64,000 nucleotides of DNA. It comes from Limnephilus marmoratus (Eukaryota > Arthropoda > Insecta > Trichoptera > Limnephilidae). This document shows, in pieces, positions 22,350-32,987 of the stretch. Position 1 is the stretch's first letter; every line of letters begins with the position of its first letter. The notes below the pieces were generated by a model. It searched no databases. It saw only the letters and a list, made by a program, of their open reading frames with translations, and was not told where the DNA came from. The stretch spans positions 51,637,285-51,701,284 of the forward strand of contig OU862910.1 in NCBI GenBank assembly GCA_917880885.1, read 5' to 3'. The translations under genes were made by a program, and so were the position numbers.

Positions 22350-22498
22350 TGGTGGGTTTCTTCATTTACCGAGAATGCTAAATGCAATGCTAATTGTAAA
22401 AGTAAACGGTCAAATGCATAGAAATTTTTAAATTTCGATCGTTTACTTTTACAATTAGCATTGCATTTAGCATTCTCGGTAAATGAAGAAACCTACCA
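22350..22498. mobile_element. Hairpin MITE with TAA target site
   Basis: Arms of about 63 bp (TGGTGGGTTTCTTCATTTAC... and its inverted partner starting TGGTAGGTTTC) fold around a ~22-bp loop. TAA flanks it at 22347-22349 and 22499-22501. The arms differ at very few positions. It sits under 200 bp past the stop codon of the gene, so it may be transcribed in the 3' UTR. Confidence 0.75.
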
Positions 22499-22686
22499 TA
22501 AGAGTTTTTAAATGAAAAGAAAAAATCCTTAAAAATATTTACAAATCGTGTGGTTTCCGTCAGCTCAACGAGAATGAATTTTATGGCGATTCAACACAGG
22601 AGGCATCCTCCAAACCTTGCTTGCCACGTGACAGTTGAAGGACTGGGTCCGTAAATCTTTGGCGTATCCGTTCTAGCTGTGAGGAT

Positions 22687-23727
22687 TCAGTGTCGGCTAT
22701 ACCAGGTGCCCTGCACGGCGCTCTGTAGGTGCGACACGGGCGTGACGATGTACGCCTGCTGCGGCTGCTGGACCACCGTCAGCGGGATGACCTGCTGCGT
22801 GATCTCCAGCGGCTGGGAGCTCGACTCCTCCCCCGTGGTCTGGATGGTCATCTGCTGCACCATCTGGTGCTGGCCCACCTGCTGGATGGCCTGAACCTGC
22901 TGATGTTGGCTGACCTGCACTCCTTGCAGTTGCTGCTGATGGATGACGACCTGTTGGTTCAATTGCTGTTGCATGCTCATAGTATTCTTTTTCGATTCAT
23001 TCGCTTGTTTCTTTGCCTCCGCTTTTGCTTTCTCCGCTTCTATTCTGAGAGGGTCTTTATTTTTATCATACGTCATACATTTACCGCTCTTGAATGGAAG
23101 GTTTGCTTCTTTGGCGAATTCCGCCTTCTTTCCGATGAAGCGAACATTTGGGAATTGCTCTTTCATGAAATGCCTAAAAGTAGAGTAGCCCATAAGTTTA
23201 ACACCGGGTTCGATCATCTCTCCGTATTCCTTGTAAGCGTCAAACAGATTTTTCCTAGAATCTCCTTGTACTAGAATAGTTTTGCTAAGATCTTTCGTGC
23301 CTCCCGAATGCCGAAATAGATATTTTTTGAGAAATTCCGTTGCGTGCTTGTAAATATCCAATGAAAATGTGTTGTAGGGTTTTTTGCCCATGTTTCCGTG
23401 TATCCTAGGTGCAACGCCGTGCGTTATAACATGATGTCTTATCCTTTTGAGTTGATAGTGCGTGACATTCTCTAAATACAGGAAGGCTTCTAAGCAAACT
23501 CTTCTTCCTTGGTAGACGTAGGAAGCCCGGAGGCGGCGCCGAGCCTTGTGCCGGGAGGTCTCAGAAGGGTTTGCCAGACAGGCCATGGTGACCCCCATCA
23601 GATACATGTCGTGTTCGCTCTTGGTCAACTCGGCAATGTTCAGTCTGTGCTTGTAAACACTATCAGGCTGCAGACCTCGGTAACAGCTGTCTTTGCAGTC
23701 ACAACCTTTCTTCATTCTAGTCTTCAC
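22687..23727 (-). CDS. Exon 3 (last coding exon) of uncharacterised nuclear-type protein
   Basis: This exon encodes residues 180-525 of a 525-residue protein and ends with TGA at 22689-22687. It begins after TTTTTCAG at 23728 with GTG-AAG (Val-Lys), in phase 0. A Cys cluster, GCDCKDSC, is at 187-194. A basic stretch, SRHKARRRLR, is at 238-247. A conserved-looking block around 'HGVAPRIHGNMGKKPYNT' is at 282-299. A Lys/Ala-rich helix (about 405-426) and a Gln-rich region with repeated QQ and Val (about 431-503) follow. The Gln-rich tail resembles transcription-activation domains. I do not recognise the family, so a role as a DNA-binding or chromatin regulator is inferred. The exon is intact, with better codon order than the surrounding repeats. 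No AATAAA was found in the next 400 bp. Confidence 0.85.
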   Translation of the reverse strand: MKTRMKKGCDCKDSCYRGLQPDSVYKHRLNIAELTKSEHDMYLMGVTMACLANPSETSRHKARRRLRASYVYQGRRVCLEAFLYLENVTHYQLKRIRHHVITHGVAPRIHGNMGKKPYNTFSLDIYKHATEFLKKYLFRHSGGTKDLSKTILVQGDSRKNLFDAYKEYGEMIEPGVKLMGYSTFRHFMKEQFPNVRFIGKKAEFAKEANLPFKSGKCMTYDKNKDPLRIEAEKAKAEAKKQANESKKNTMSMQQQLNQQVVIHQQQLQGVQVSQHQQVQAIQQVGQHQMVQQMTIQTTGEESSSQPLEITQQVIPLTVVQQPQQAYIVTPVSHLQSAVQGTWYSRH

Positions 23728-23849
23728 CTGAAAAATACAAATAATTTCATCAATTTATTATGTTTATTGACGCATTGTGCACAAAACTTAGTAATAATAA
23801 TAATAATTGGATAATTTGTACAGCGCCGTTTTTGTGAAAAATCACCGTG

Positions 23850-24545
23850 TTTGAAAGAGAGTGTACGACAACAGTGTGCAATATAGTTGTGAATGATGAA
23901 TACTTGGAGCAGGTGGATGAGTTTGTTTATCTGGGAAGTGTGTTTACGAGAGATGGGAAGGCTGAAAGAGATATTGAAAAAAGGGTAAATGCAGGTAACT
24001 CCATTAATAGAGGACTGAATGCCGTTGGAGCTAATAAAAAACTGTCAAAAGAAGCGAAGCTAGCAGTCCACAATGGTACCTACCCTGATGTATGGCAGAG
24101 AGGCATGGAACTGGCAGAGGAAGGATGAAAGTACACTGAATGCTGTTGCAATGAAATCCTTGAGGCGAACGTGTGGTAAACCATGTACGATCGTGTGAGA
24201 AATGTGGATATCCGCAGAGAATGTAAGGCTGATGTAAGCATAATGAGTAAGATTAAGAAAGGGACCCTCAGATGGTTTGAGCATGTAGAGCGATAAATAA
24301 AAGAAGAAAATAGTGTGAGAAGAATATATGACGCGAATGTGAATGGTTGAAGAAGTCGGGGACACCTGAGGAAGACATGGCATGATCAAGTGAATCAAGT
24401 CAGGCCATGTCAAAAGTCAGAATAATAGAAGAGTATGTATGAGACGATGTATGAATGTGAGGCAAAGAGTATGTTCTAAGACCGAGTTGTTTGGCGGTCC
24501 GTCCTCTCTGCCTACCCCCACAGAAACGGCGTGATGGTTAGTTAG
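23850..24545 (+). pseudogene. RTE-like LINE 3' fragment
   Basis: The plus strand reads 'EYLEQVDEFVYLGSVFTRDG', 'KAERDIEKRVNAGNSIN' and 'LSKEAKLAVHNG', typical of RT C-terminal 'YLGS' regions. Stops follow, and the end is the same as at 340-592 (GATGGTTAGTTAGTTA). It lies antisense in the last intron of the gene. Frameshifts occur after 24078. Confidence 0.75.
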
Positions 24546-25059
24546 TTATCACCTCAAGGGCGTTGTAAATTTGCGAGAATTAATTTGGAGAGTGTACAAA
24601 GCTATGCAGTCCAATAAAGAAATAAATAAAAAAAACAACAATTAACAGCCAGGCGGCAAAATGCACAAACAAATTAATGTTTTTGTGGGTCTAAAATTAA
24701 CTAACCACCTCAATTGAAATATCCCACAATATTTAAATGTTGGCTTGCGGGTAATTAGCATGAATACAATTCAGTCCCATTAACTCCTCAGGCTAATTTG
24801 TTCAGTTTTACAGAAAAAAAACATTTATTACTCGTAGAATCAATTTGTTCACTTTCAGGAACAGCTTAACCTCCGCAGTGCCGCTCGTCAACCGGTGTGT
24901 CATGAGATTTTACACGCGATTTTGACCCTTATGTATAAAGAAAGTGTATGAAGAACACGGTCAGAATCGCTTGCTCTATTATCGCTCTTTACCATAGAGA
25001 AAACCGCAATTAGATTGATGACTCCATATAATTTATATTAATGATTTACCGGAGCGCGG

Positions 25060-25215
25060 GAGCGTGCGCAGTTCTTGCGCATGCGCGGGAAAAATTCTTT
25101 GGTTTTGAACTTTGACCTTTCTATGTACGAAATTTCTCAAGGACGCTGTCAGAATCGCGGGACATTGGGTGTCATGGCTGCCGCTTTTTGCGAACGCTAA
25201 TTGGTTACAACCAAC
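25060..25215. promoter_or_regulatory. Intronic GC-richer block with NRF-1-like site
   Basis: TTGCGCATGCGCGG at 25075-25088 nearly repeats the promoter palindrome of the gene. Nearby are GAGCGCGGGAGCG, CATGGCTGCCGC and an inverted CCAAT box (ATTGG at 25199). It could be an internal promoter for a transcript containing exon 3. No start site or first exon was identified. Confidence 0.3.
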
Positions 25216-25558
25216 CCCATTTACTCGCGGCATCCCACGAGTTAAAGGTCTCATAGAAATCATTGTATGTCTGGTGAGAAATATGATCTAAGCGGTGTTA
25301 GAAAGAGAAAAGACCACGCTTTATAATAAAATTTAGAAGTTACCCCTAAAGAACTAAAATGTACTACTAACGATGGAATCAAAGATTTCCACTGCAATTT
25401 GAGAAAAAATGTGAAACTTCTTGAATTTTATATTAATTATTTTTATATGAATCTACAGACAGGTCAGATGACAAATAATTTTATGTTATCAGTAATTTTC
25501 ATTTGTTAAATAGATGAAAAATCTTAAGTTGAACCATTTTCAAATTTTAGGGTCAAAA

Positions 25559-26429
25559 GCAGATCCCGCCAATGTGGGGGATTTTAATAAAAATGCACTT
25601 TCTAGAAGAGAAAAGTGTGGAAAAGTTGAATAAAAAAGAAATTAAGGTGCGCTTGGCAAAATTGAGGGAGATACAGCCGTTTAAAGAATGAATAAAATGA
25701 CACTTCGTGAACTTATACTACGCCATTTTGTTACTATTATGTTGGTATCTCAGACTTGCTATAAACGAAGGTTGATACGATTGTAGCCAACTTCGTGTGA
25801 TATATAATAAGGCGCGTAATAATTATGAAAAACAGAATTAATAATGGTCACAAACCATGTTACACAAACCTGGCGTAGCCGCTAAACTACTTGAAAACTG
25901 GGATGTTTTTCTTGCGTTGACGCGAGTAGGCGTTATAAAGGGGCACAAACCATGTTACATAAACCATGTTACACGAACCTAGCGTAGCCGCTAAACTATT
26001 TGAAAACTGGGATGTTTTTCTTGCGTTGACGCGAGTAGGCGTTATAAAGGGGCACAAACCATGTTACACAAACCATGTTTAGCGTAGTCTTAGGTTAGGT
26101 TACTTTAATTTGGAAGGTGATAAACAGTTTAAAAAATCGTTGAAAAAAAGTCCGCTAGACAAATTTCATAATTACGCGCCTCATCTATCACATGAAGTCG
26201 GCTACAATCGTATCAATCTTCGTTTATAGCAAGTCTGAGATACCAACATAATAGTAACAAAATGGCGTAGTATAAGTTCACGAAGTGTCATTTTATTCAT
26301 TCTTTAAACGGCTGTATCTCCCTCAATTTTGCCAAGCGCACCTTAATTTCTTTTTTATTCAACTTTTCCACATTTTTCTCATCTAGAAAGTGCATTTTTA
26401 TTAAAATCTCCCACATTGGCGGGATCTGC
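25559..26429. mobile_element. Foldback element with internal 109-bp tandem repeats
   Basis: Two arms of about 275 bp are inverted copies: GCAGATCCCGCCAATGTGGG at 25559 and its complement ending at 26429. Between them the plus strand has two copies and a partial third of a ~109-bp unit (GCGTAGCCGCTAAACT ... GGCGTTATAAAGG). No protein is encoded. No clear target duplication was found. It lies in the last intron. Confidence 0.8.
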
Positions 26430-26925
26430 ATTCCTCTCAAATTTTTTTATGTTTCATTCATATCTATTTTTTCTCTATAAAATTGTTAATAACATGTTTG
26501 ACCCCCCTGAACTCCTTAGGCTGATTAACGTTCATGTGCCTAGTAGAACAGTTCGTCAGAAGGTACCCTACCATTGTAACAATTCAGGTACCAATGCAGA
26601 AATAAACTCAGTAATGAACCGATTGCACAGTGCAGGGAATAAATATTACATGAACACCAAAGGTACTGAAGGTCTATCAGCGTAAAAAAACATTATTATT
26701 AAATCTGTATGTCGATCTTGATGTTTATAAATTTTCAATGTGTATCGAAATTTATATGAATGTGTATCCTACATCTTACTCTGTTTGTTGTTTTTAAGTT
26801 AAAATTTTTATACTTGGTACTTATTTTAATTGTTATATCTCTTAATTCTTTGATTATATAAAATGTATTATTAATTTTTTCATATGTAAAAGCCCTATTT
26901 GGGCGTGTACAAATAAAAAAAAAAT
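26430..26925 (+). pseudogene. LINE 3' end relic
   Basis: The reading 'LYKIVNNMFDPPELLRLINVH' then 'VPSRTVRQKVPYHC' matches the C-terminal end of Jockey/CR1-like RT proteins. It is followed by a stop, an AT-rich 3' UTR, a small hairpin (GCCCTATTTGGGC) and an A-rich tail near 26917. It begins exactly where the foldback ends. The related relic at 42640-42870 has the same 'LYKIV' motif. Confidence 0.7.
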
Positions 26926-27184
26926 TGAATTTATTTCTAATAATAATATTTGAAAACTTATTTAATCACCTTTTAAAAACAATTTTTAGTTTTCAGAAAC
27001 GTTCAGAAATATTCTTTGGATTTTATTGCAAAGCAGGAATACACACTAACTGTCTGATCTTCCGATAGCATTTTTAAGAAATGTAGTCAATATGCTAGAG
27101 GCCTGAGGGGTGAAAGAAGTTTCAATAATTAATTTGGCAGTAACTGTCAATAGTTTTTTATAGAATGGTTATGACGTTTCGTAC

Positions 27185-27457
27185 CTGTTGAGGATTGTCT
27201 TCCAACTTGTTCCTGTCTTCATCTACTCCTTCATCGCCAGAAGATGGTGCCTTCTTCCTCTTCTTGGCGGGCGCCTTCTTGGTCACTATTGGCTTCTGCT
27301 CCTCCAGCATGTCTCCCTCCTCCTTATTGTTCTCCGGATCGTCTTCATCCTCCTCTTGAAGAGACTCTATGGGGTACATCTCATGGAGGATCTCCGCATC
27401 GCTGCTGATGACACTGTTGCCATTCTCTATTTGTATGGTGTGGCCTTGCCATATTAC
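27185..27457 (-). CDS. Exon 2 of uncharacterised nuclear-type protein
   Basis: This exon encodes residues 89-179. It starts after CATTTTCAG with GTA-ATA-TGG ('VIWQGHTIQIENG') and ends CAACAG before GTACGA. Both junctions are phase 0, so the exon could be skipped without a frameshift. Residues 120-142 are strongly acidic (EEDEDDPENNKEEGDMLEE). Residues 148-157 (KKAPAKKRKK) look like a nuclear localisation signal. The acidic-then-basic arrangement is common in chromatin proteins. Function is inferred only from composition. Confidence 0.85.
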
Positions 27458-29997
27458 CTGAAAATGAGATAATGACAAAATAAAAATCATTTCTGTATAT
27501 ACAGTACTCTCTCGGTAACTCTTCTTTCTCTCCAATAACTACTATTATCTGCCATTATTTTTTCTAGATGAAAGCACCAAATGCGTGCATAGACTCGTGC
27601 GCCAAGCTTTATACGACAGGTTGGGTTATCTTACTTTCACACATTCGGATACGATACCACCGCTTAGCTTGTGTAAAGTTTTAAGGTAAGGAACTGGTAA
27701 AAGAAAGACTCATCTTTAGGACAATTTTTAAGGGACTCTTGAGTTTATTGATTCTATTTCCAATTACATTTTTATAATCGGAAGATGCAAACTACCCGAG
27801 ACAGACCAAGGAGTTAGTAGTTAATTAGGTGTGGTTTCAGCGAAGCGACGAGAAGAAAAAGGTATATCCCCTTAAAAAAACGCCATTTATAGAACAATCT
27901 CCTTGGCTGGCCAGAGCTTCGTACCTTCCGGTGACATCTGTTGATAATTTATCTAACTAGCTATGAGAGTTCTCACCTAATGTTTTTACGTAGGATCTCG
28001 AGAGGTGTGAGTCCTGGCTAAATTCGATTTTTAAAGGTCTGAATTTCAGACAGCTTGCTCTCGCTGACCATTTTACCCCAAGGGTTTTTTTTTTTAAATA
28101 GGCAAATCACCCTAGAGTTGTTGTCTAAGGACATTTTGGTTAGACCTGTGTGTATTCTAGCAACTTTTGCAAATGTTTCTGTTCTTTTCGTTCCGCTAAG
28201 TTTTTTGTTTCAATAAGTTTACAATGGAGTAAGCGTAAACATGATATGTTAACTTTAAATGAAAAATTGAAATTTTATAAAAGGTCGATAGCGGTGTTTG
28301 TTTGTTTTTACGATCTGTTTTGATTTTTAACATGTTTTGTAAATATGGATTCATGGCTTTCACTAATTGGACACTTTCCCAAGGGGTGGCGGATTAGTGA
28401 GAAAAAACTGTATTTAATTTTTAGACAGAGGCTGCCAAAGTGGGGCTGGACAAGATGCCTGGAGGCGCCATGTCGACGAGATAAGGTTAATGATATAAAT
28501 CACTAGTAAACATTAAACTCAAGCCAAATTACCGATGTAAACATTTGAACTATCTCAATGCTTGAGTATTTAGATGGCTTTGAATGGCAACGATTTGTGT
28601 TTATTTCACTAGTTATACAAATATCCATTCTAAATCTTAAATGAATCTGGACATTTGAATCATACATTTTGTGTTGTAAATATAATTTCTTAAGAGGGAA
28701 ACTTGCGTAGTTCTTTCCCTCATTTGAATAAATGCAAAAAAATCATAGGGCCTACCCATCAGCAGTTAAAAAGTGACGAACTTTATTACCGATATAAAAT
28801 AAACCCCCACATCAAATTACTACAATATTACAAATAAATATGATTTGCTGTTTTGTGTAGGTACCCTTTACATTTTCAAGTTTGTACTACAGTGGACAAC
28901 TTCCACAAAATCTATATTAGCGACTACAAAGATGAATATATATGAATATGTCGATCTGCATGTAGGTTCGATGTTCACACAAATAATCGATATTCCTTTT
29001 TCGTAATTCATATGTACAGGGCCGGTAATATCAATCATTTTTTGTAATGGTATCACCAGGCTTATCTTGCCAGGACTCCTACCAGAGAACAACTTAACAG
29101 TTGTAAATATCTCACAAGCCAAACTTAAAAAGCAACTGATATACTGATCCATATTATGTATAGCTAAAATAGTATACTAGGTGAAACTACATGCTCGCAA
29201 AATAATGTGGCAAGTAAGCAACACTCTTTTGTTTTCATCGGTTTTCAGTCATTTCTTAATTCAAAAATTATTCATGTATTAAAAGATATGCTACTTCCAC
29301 ACTGAAGCCAAACTTCCAACTCAATCTTCCGACGCATGAACTACCCTTCTAAGCAATCGTCCGAAAGTTTGAAATTGGAAGTTGGCCTCAGTGTGGCCGT
29401 ACCATAAGACAATCAAAGAATGTGTGTTTTTTTCTCTAATGACGTACAAAATTGTCGGACGGGGAACATGAAAATTAATTGTATTGCTTATAATAATCGA
29501 TAATAATAAGTAATTTGTGTGTACATATGTTATTTCTTCACTTTTGTTAATGTTTGCCGTGTAATGCAAACATTTTCTCATCATACAGGAGGGCATTTTG
29601 GCGCTTTTTAAATGCAATTTTCCTACTGGTAAGACATGACCTCACTTGACAAGTGACAGTTTAGTACTGAAGTACTAGAAATCGAGACCAGTGCAATTGT
29701 CTTCCCTTTGGCTTCCCACTTTGAGATTTCTACCACGCGTCTAAAGTATGTAATGTCTTTGGGTGAAACTAGCCCTATATGTATTAATGTCTAACAAATT
29801 AGTATCATTAAAAAGCGCAGAGAACTGTGCGCGAATGTATTGAACATTATATAATATTTATCTGTAATGCCAGATAATAAACATATTAAAATTGAAGGTT
29901 CACTTTAACAGAGCATAATAACTAAACTTTATGGTCAACGTAAATAAAAGTTGATTGAACGAATCCATCAAAATTAATAATATCGAATTAACTTTAC
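27458..29997 (-). other. Intron between coding exons 1 and 2
   Basis: The 2540-bp intron begins GTAAAGTT and ends CATTTTCAG. It contains a 106-bp MITE at 29294-29399. No other feature is convincing; a frame at 28868-29152 (minus) has no motif. Confidence 0.8.
29294..29399. mobile_element. Short MITE with TA flanks
   Basis: The left end (CTTCCACACTGAAGCC...) and the inverted right end (CGGCCACACTGAGGCC...) are imperfect terminal repeats, with TA on both sides. At 106 bp it can only be a cross-mobilised derivative. It lies in the first coding intron. Confidence 0.6.
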
Positions 29998-30280
29998 CTG
30001 CTGAGTACCTTGTTGGCCGTATTCTCCTTGTTGGATGACTTGGGAATCTGATAACGTAAACACGGAGTGCTGTCCAAGAACCGGCGTGTGCCATTGGGCT
30101 TGCTCGGTGTTATACTCCTGGACACTGGCGGCCATACTCGGGATGGAGACTATTATTTCCTTGGAGTCCATTCCTCTCCTCTCCACCGACAGCAAGGAGT
30201 GGAGGACCTCGCTGGCCTCTTTCTCAGCATTATTTGTCACTTCCATCTTTTCGTAAGACATTTCAATTCATAATCTACTC
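29998..30280 (-). CDS. Exon 1 with start codon of uncharacterised nuclear-type protein
   Basis: Coding runs from ATG at 30261 to 29998 (88 residues), with 19 nt of 5' UTR. The exon starts after an AATTTCAG acceptor at 30281-30282 and ends CAG before GTAAAG in phase 0. The sequence begins 'MSYEKMEVTNNAEKEASEVL' and becomes Gln-rich ('QVIQQGEYGQQGTQQ'). The ATG context is GAAATG, and an upstream in-frame TAG lies just after the acceptor, which supports this start. No signal peptide or membrane segment is present. Together with exons 2 and 3 it gives a 525-residue protein. Confidence 0.83.
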
Positions 30281-30614
30281 CTGAAATTGGAAAAAAATTG
30301 AAGGGAATGAGTTATCAATCATAACAATGAAGGTGTTATCAATCATGCAAATATCGTATTCCAAACTGCTTTAAACTGGTTACAATATCCCTGCATTACG
30401 AGATATTGAAGGTTTAGGTACTAATTAGTTAATTTCTTAAAAGTTTTTGTGCATTTTAAATTCTTGCGGTAAAATAAAAGGAGGAGCTTATTTTCGGCAG
30501 ACAAGCAATTATCCACCTTATCAGCAAATTTTAAGAATCATTATCGCATATCGAACAGAAGTCCCATTGAATATTAGGCCATATTGGCATGCTACAAAGC
30601 GGGATTCAACTCAC

Positions 30615-30700
30615 CTTTTCGCCGTCAGAAACGAGTCGAAACGGCGTTTTATTCACTGCAAACGACGCACAGGTTAATAATTAATGGATGGAAGCACTAA
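30615..30700 (-). other. Probable 5' untranslated exon
   Basis: A strong donor, AAAAG/GTGAGTTG, ends at 30615 and pairs with the acceptor at 30281, giving a 334-bp intron. The upstream boundary (transcription start) is not visible, so the upper coordinate is approximate. The sequence is GC-richer than its flanks. Confidence 0.5.
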
Positions 30701-30910
30701 AATCGTGGCCCGCGGCACACTTTATTCAATAATAAACACGAAATGACACGAATAGGAGGAACGCCAATATGGCGTTCAAGAATTCCGTCTGTAAAATCGG
30801 ACGCTGTACCTACCAGCTTGGCGAAGCCAAAAGTGTTGACGGTCTGCGCATGCGCACACTGCTTGGCGCGGAATTCAAACTGCACGATACAATACGCTCG
30901 GTTCAAATAT
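30700..30910 (-). promoter_or_regulatory. Probable promoter with NRF-1-type palindrome
   Basis: The perfect 12-bp palindrome TGCGCATGCGCA is at 30845-30856, about 230 bp upstream of the first donor. The block is CpG-richer than its surroundings (GCTTGGCGCGGAATTC, GGCGAAGCC). There is no clear TATA box at a fixed distance. In animals this palindrome is the NRF-1 binding consensus of housekeeping promoters. The gene link is inferred from position. Confidence 0.5.
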
Positions 30911-31125
30911 ACCTACAATTATAATTTTTATAAAACTTTGTGCGGGTTCGAATCGAATGTTGAGTCGAATTCAGCACTCAAACAGACGCATTGCTTGAGT
31001 ATAATATGTTTTAAACTTGTTATTCCACATCACAAAAGAAAATTCAGGCGAAAGGGTTCAAATTAAAATTAATTATTTCCCCGTGTTGTGTGTATCCAGC
31101 TTTTATTTAAGTTTATAATGTTTTA

Positions 31126-31835
31126 ACGTTTTTTTTTTTTTTTTTTTTTTTACATTAACTCCACACAGGAGGCCCTGAGGAAAATAATTTCCCTCAGGGC
31201 CTATGTCATCTGGGATGCTGTGTGGAGAGTCTTTTTGAGGAGAGGAAGGAATGAACATTGGTCTTGAAGAGACCCATGTTGTAGGAAGGAGGAAACACAG
31301 AGGCCGGCAAATCATTCCACAGCCGAGCTGTTGAACACAAGAACGAGTCGAAGAAACGACCCGTTCTCATGTGACAAATGTCAACCGTGTACAAATGTTG
31401 GGCACGCGTTTGGCGTGTTTCCCGACTATGCACCGGTGCCGAAGGGATCAATGATGCTAGTTCTTCAGAGCATCTTCCATTGTAATACCGGTAGAACAAG
31501 GATAGCATTCCCACCCGACGCCTGTGCTCTAAAGATTGCAATCCGTCTGTTAAGATGGGAGAATCTATCAAACGGACCGCCCGTTTCTGCACAGAGTCGA
31601 GGGTATTTTTCAGGTATTTTGGAGCTCCAGACCAGAGATGGCTGCCAAATTCAACCGTGGGGCGTACTTGTGATTTGTACAAGGTTAGCAGTTGTGTACT
31701 ATTAAAGTATCTGCGGGCCCTGTACAGTACGCCCAGTTTTTGGGAGGCTAACTTTACTCTGGCTTCGATGGAGCCCCCATACCTGAGCTGGTCACTTAGG
31801 GTTACACCAAGCATATCAATGGAGGGCCTGTGAGT
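31126..31835 (-). mobile_element. 5'-truncated LINE L3, longest copy
   Basis: On the minus strand a 202-residue frame (31814-31206) encodes the RT C-terminal region, then the structured 3' tail and a poly-A (T run at 31129-31151). It is inserted about 220 bp upstream of the gene's promoter block. Copies at 13510, 34086 and 38375 share the end. Confidence 0.85.
31206..31814 (-). pseudogene. L3 reverse transcriptase C-terminal fragment
   Basis: The 202-residue frame reads 'LGVTLSDQLRYGGSIEARV', 'KLGVLYRARRYF', 'YKSQVRPTVEFGSHLWSGAP', 'RRRVGMLSLFYRYYNG' and 'STARLWNDLPASVFP'. These are the blocks after the RT palm in CR1/Jockey-like elements. The catalytic palm is missing, so the fragment is inert. 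Its frame is still open, so the insertion is fairly recent. Confidence 0.85.
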
Positions 31836-32125
31836 GTCTCAGAGTTAGAATTTTCTTAAATATAAAAAAGGGCTAAAATAAATTACATACAAGCTCGACG
31901 ATACAATTTCTTTATGAAATGCTTTTGATGTAGAGTGTATCACTCGCAAAACCGTAAAGGTCGCATACCGTTTTCACAGGAAAATATGCCATTAAAGTGT
32001 AATCAACATGTTCCCGGGATAATTATTTAAAATTAAATTTCATAAAACCAAGCTACATTTACGTGCGATCATTCATGCACGTATCAATTACAACGGGAAT
32101 TGGAACCAGTGATGCCATGTCCAAA

Positions 32126-32348
32126 AAAAATCATGTTTCAGGGAAAAAAAACATATTTCAGGGGTAAAAAAAAAACATGTTTCAGGGGTAAAAAAAATAA
32201 TGTTACAGAGGTAAAAAAAATATGTTTCAGGGGTAAAAAAACCTTGTTTGAGGGGTATAAAACCATGTTTCTGGGGTAAAAAAAATGTTTCAGGGGTAAA
32301 AAAACCATGTTTGAGGGGTATAAAACCATGTTTCAGGGGTAAAAAAAT
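32126..32348. repeat. Minisatellite, ~20-bp unit
   Basis: About eleven copies of a ~20-bp unit, CATGTTTCAGGGGTAAAAAA, with variants (CTTGTTTGAGGGG, TGTTACAGAGG) and length change in the A run. It lies between L3 and an inverted S3 copy. Confidence 0.85.
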
Positions 32349-32554
32349 GTTTTCGTAGGATTTTATTGCGAATTTAAATAAGAAAACAACGGTAAGTAAA
32401 TTATCTACAATGCTTTATTAAAAACATTAATTTTATAATTTTATTTGAATAATAGGACAAAAACACAAAATTAAACAATTTTTTATTTATTTTTATTTTC
32501 ACTATTATCCATTAAGTTCAATTTGTAGAATTCCATTTTAACACGTAAATTACA

Positions 32555-32850
32555 TTATTTTTTTTACATTAACTCCACATAGGAGTCCCTAAGAAAATAA
32601 TTTCACTCAGGGAGTATGTCATCTTTGAGAATGCCGTGTGGAGATCATTTTAAGAAGAGGAAGTTCTGGGAAAAAAAAGGTATAAGGGGTAAGAATCTGG
32701 GATTCAGTGTGCCCAGATCATAGTGTCCAGGTCCCGCCATCAAGGCCTATAAAAACTTCACCACGTGAACCCGGATACCCCTACTAAGTGACCTATGGCA
32801 GAGGTTTAGGTTATCCAACACGCAAAGGGTTCCCGAATTCCTTACAAATT
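32555..32850 (-). mobile_element. SINE S3, inverted diverged copy
   Basis: Reversed, it reads S3 blocks in order (GATAACCTAAACCTCTGCC, AGGGGTATCCGGGTTCACG, TGAATCCCAGATTCTTACC) and ends with the shared CTCCACACGGCAT...TCCTATGTGGAG tail and A run. The short internal-deletion form. Confidence 0.65.
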
Positions 32851-32987
32851 AAAAAAAAAAAAACAATACAGTAGTTCGTATTTTGGCGGCCTGCTTTACA
32901 AAGTTATGTCAAATTTGTAATTTTGTGGGCATGACATAAGTAGATCTCAAGATAAAACATGTGATTCAAAAATAGACATTATGCAAC

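Larger units (their letters stand above)
23728..27184 (-). other. Intron between coding exons 2 and 3
   Basis: The 3457-bp intron starts with GTACGA and ends TTTTTCAG. It holds an RTE-like fragment, a GC-richer block with an NRF-1-like palindrome near 25076-25086, an 871-bp foldback element and a LINE 3' relic. From 24600 to 25558 I see no other gene. Confidence 0.8.

Noticed and set aside
22729..23274. Plus-strand 181-codon open frame
   Set aside because: It is the antisense shadow of exon 3, whose Gln codons read as Leu on the other strand.
30765..30780. CArG box (SRF site) at CCAATATGG
   Set aside because: Only five A/T bases lie between CC and GG, so it does not fit the CC-six-GG rule.
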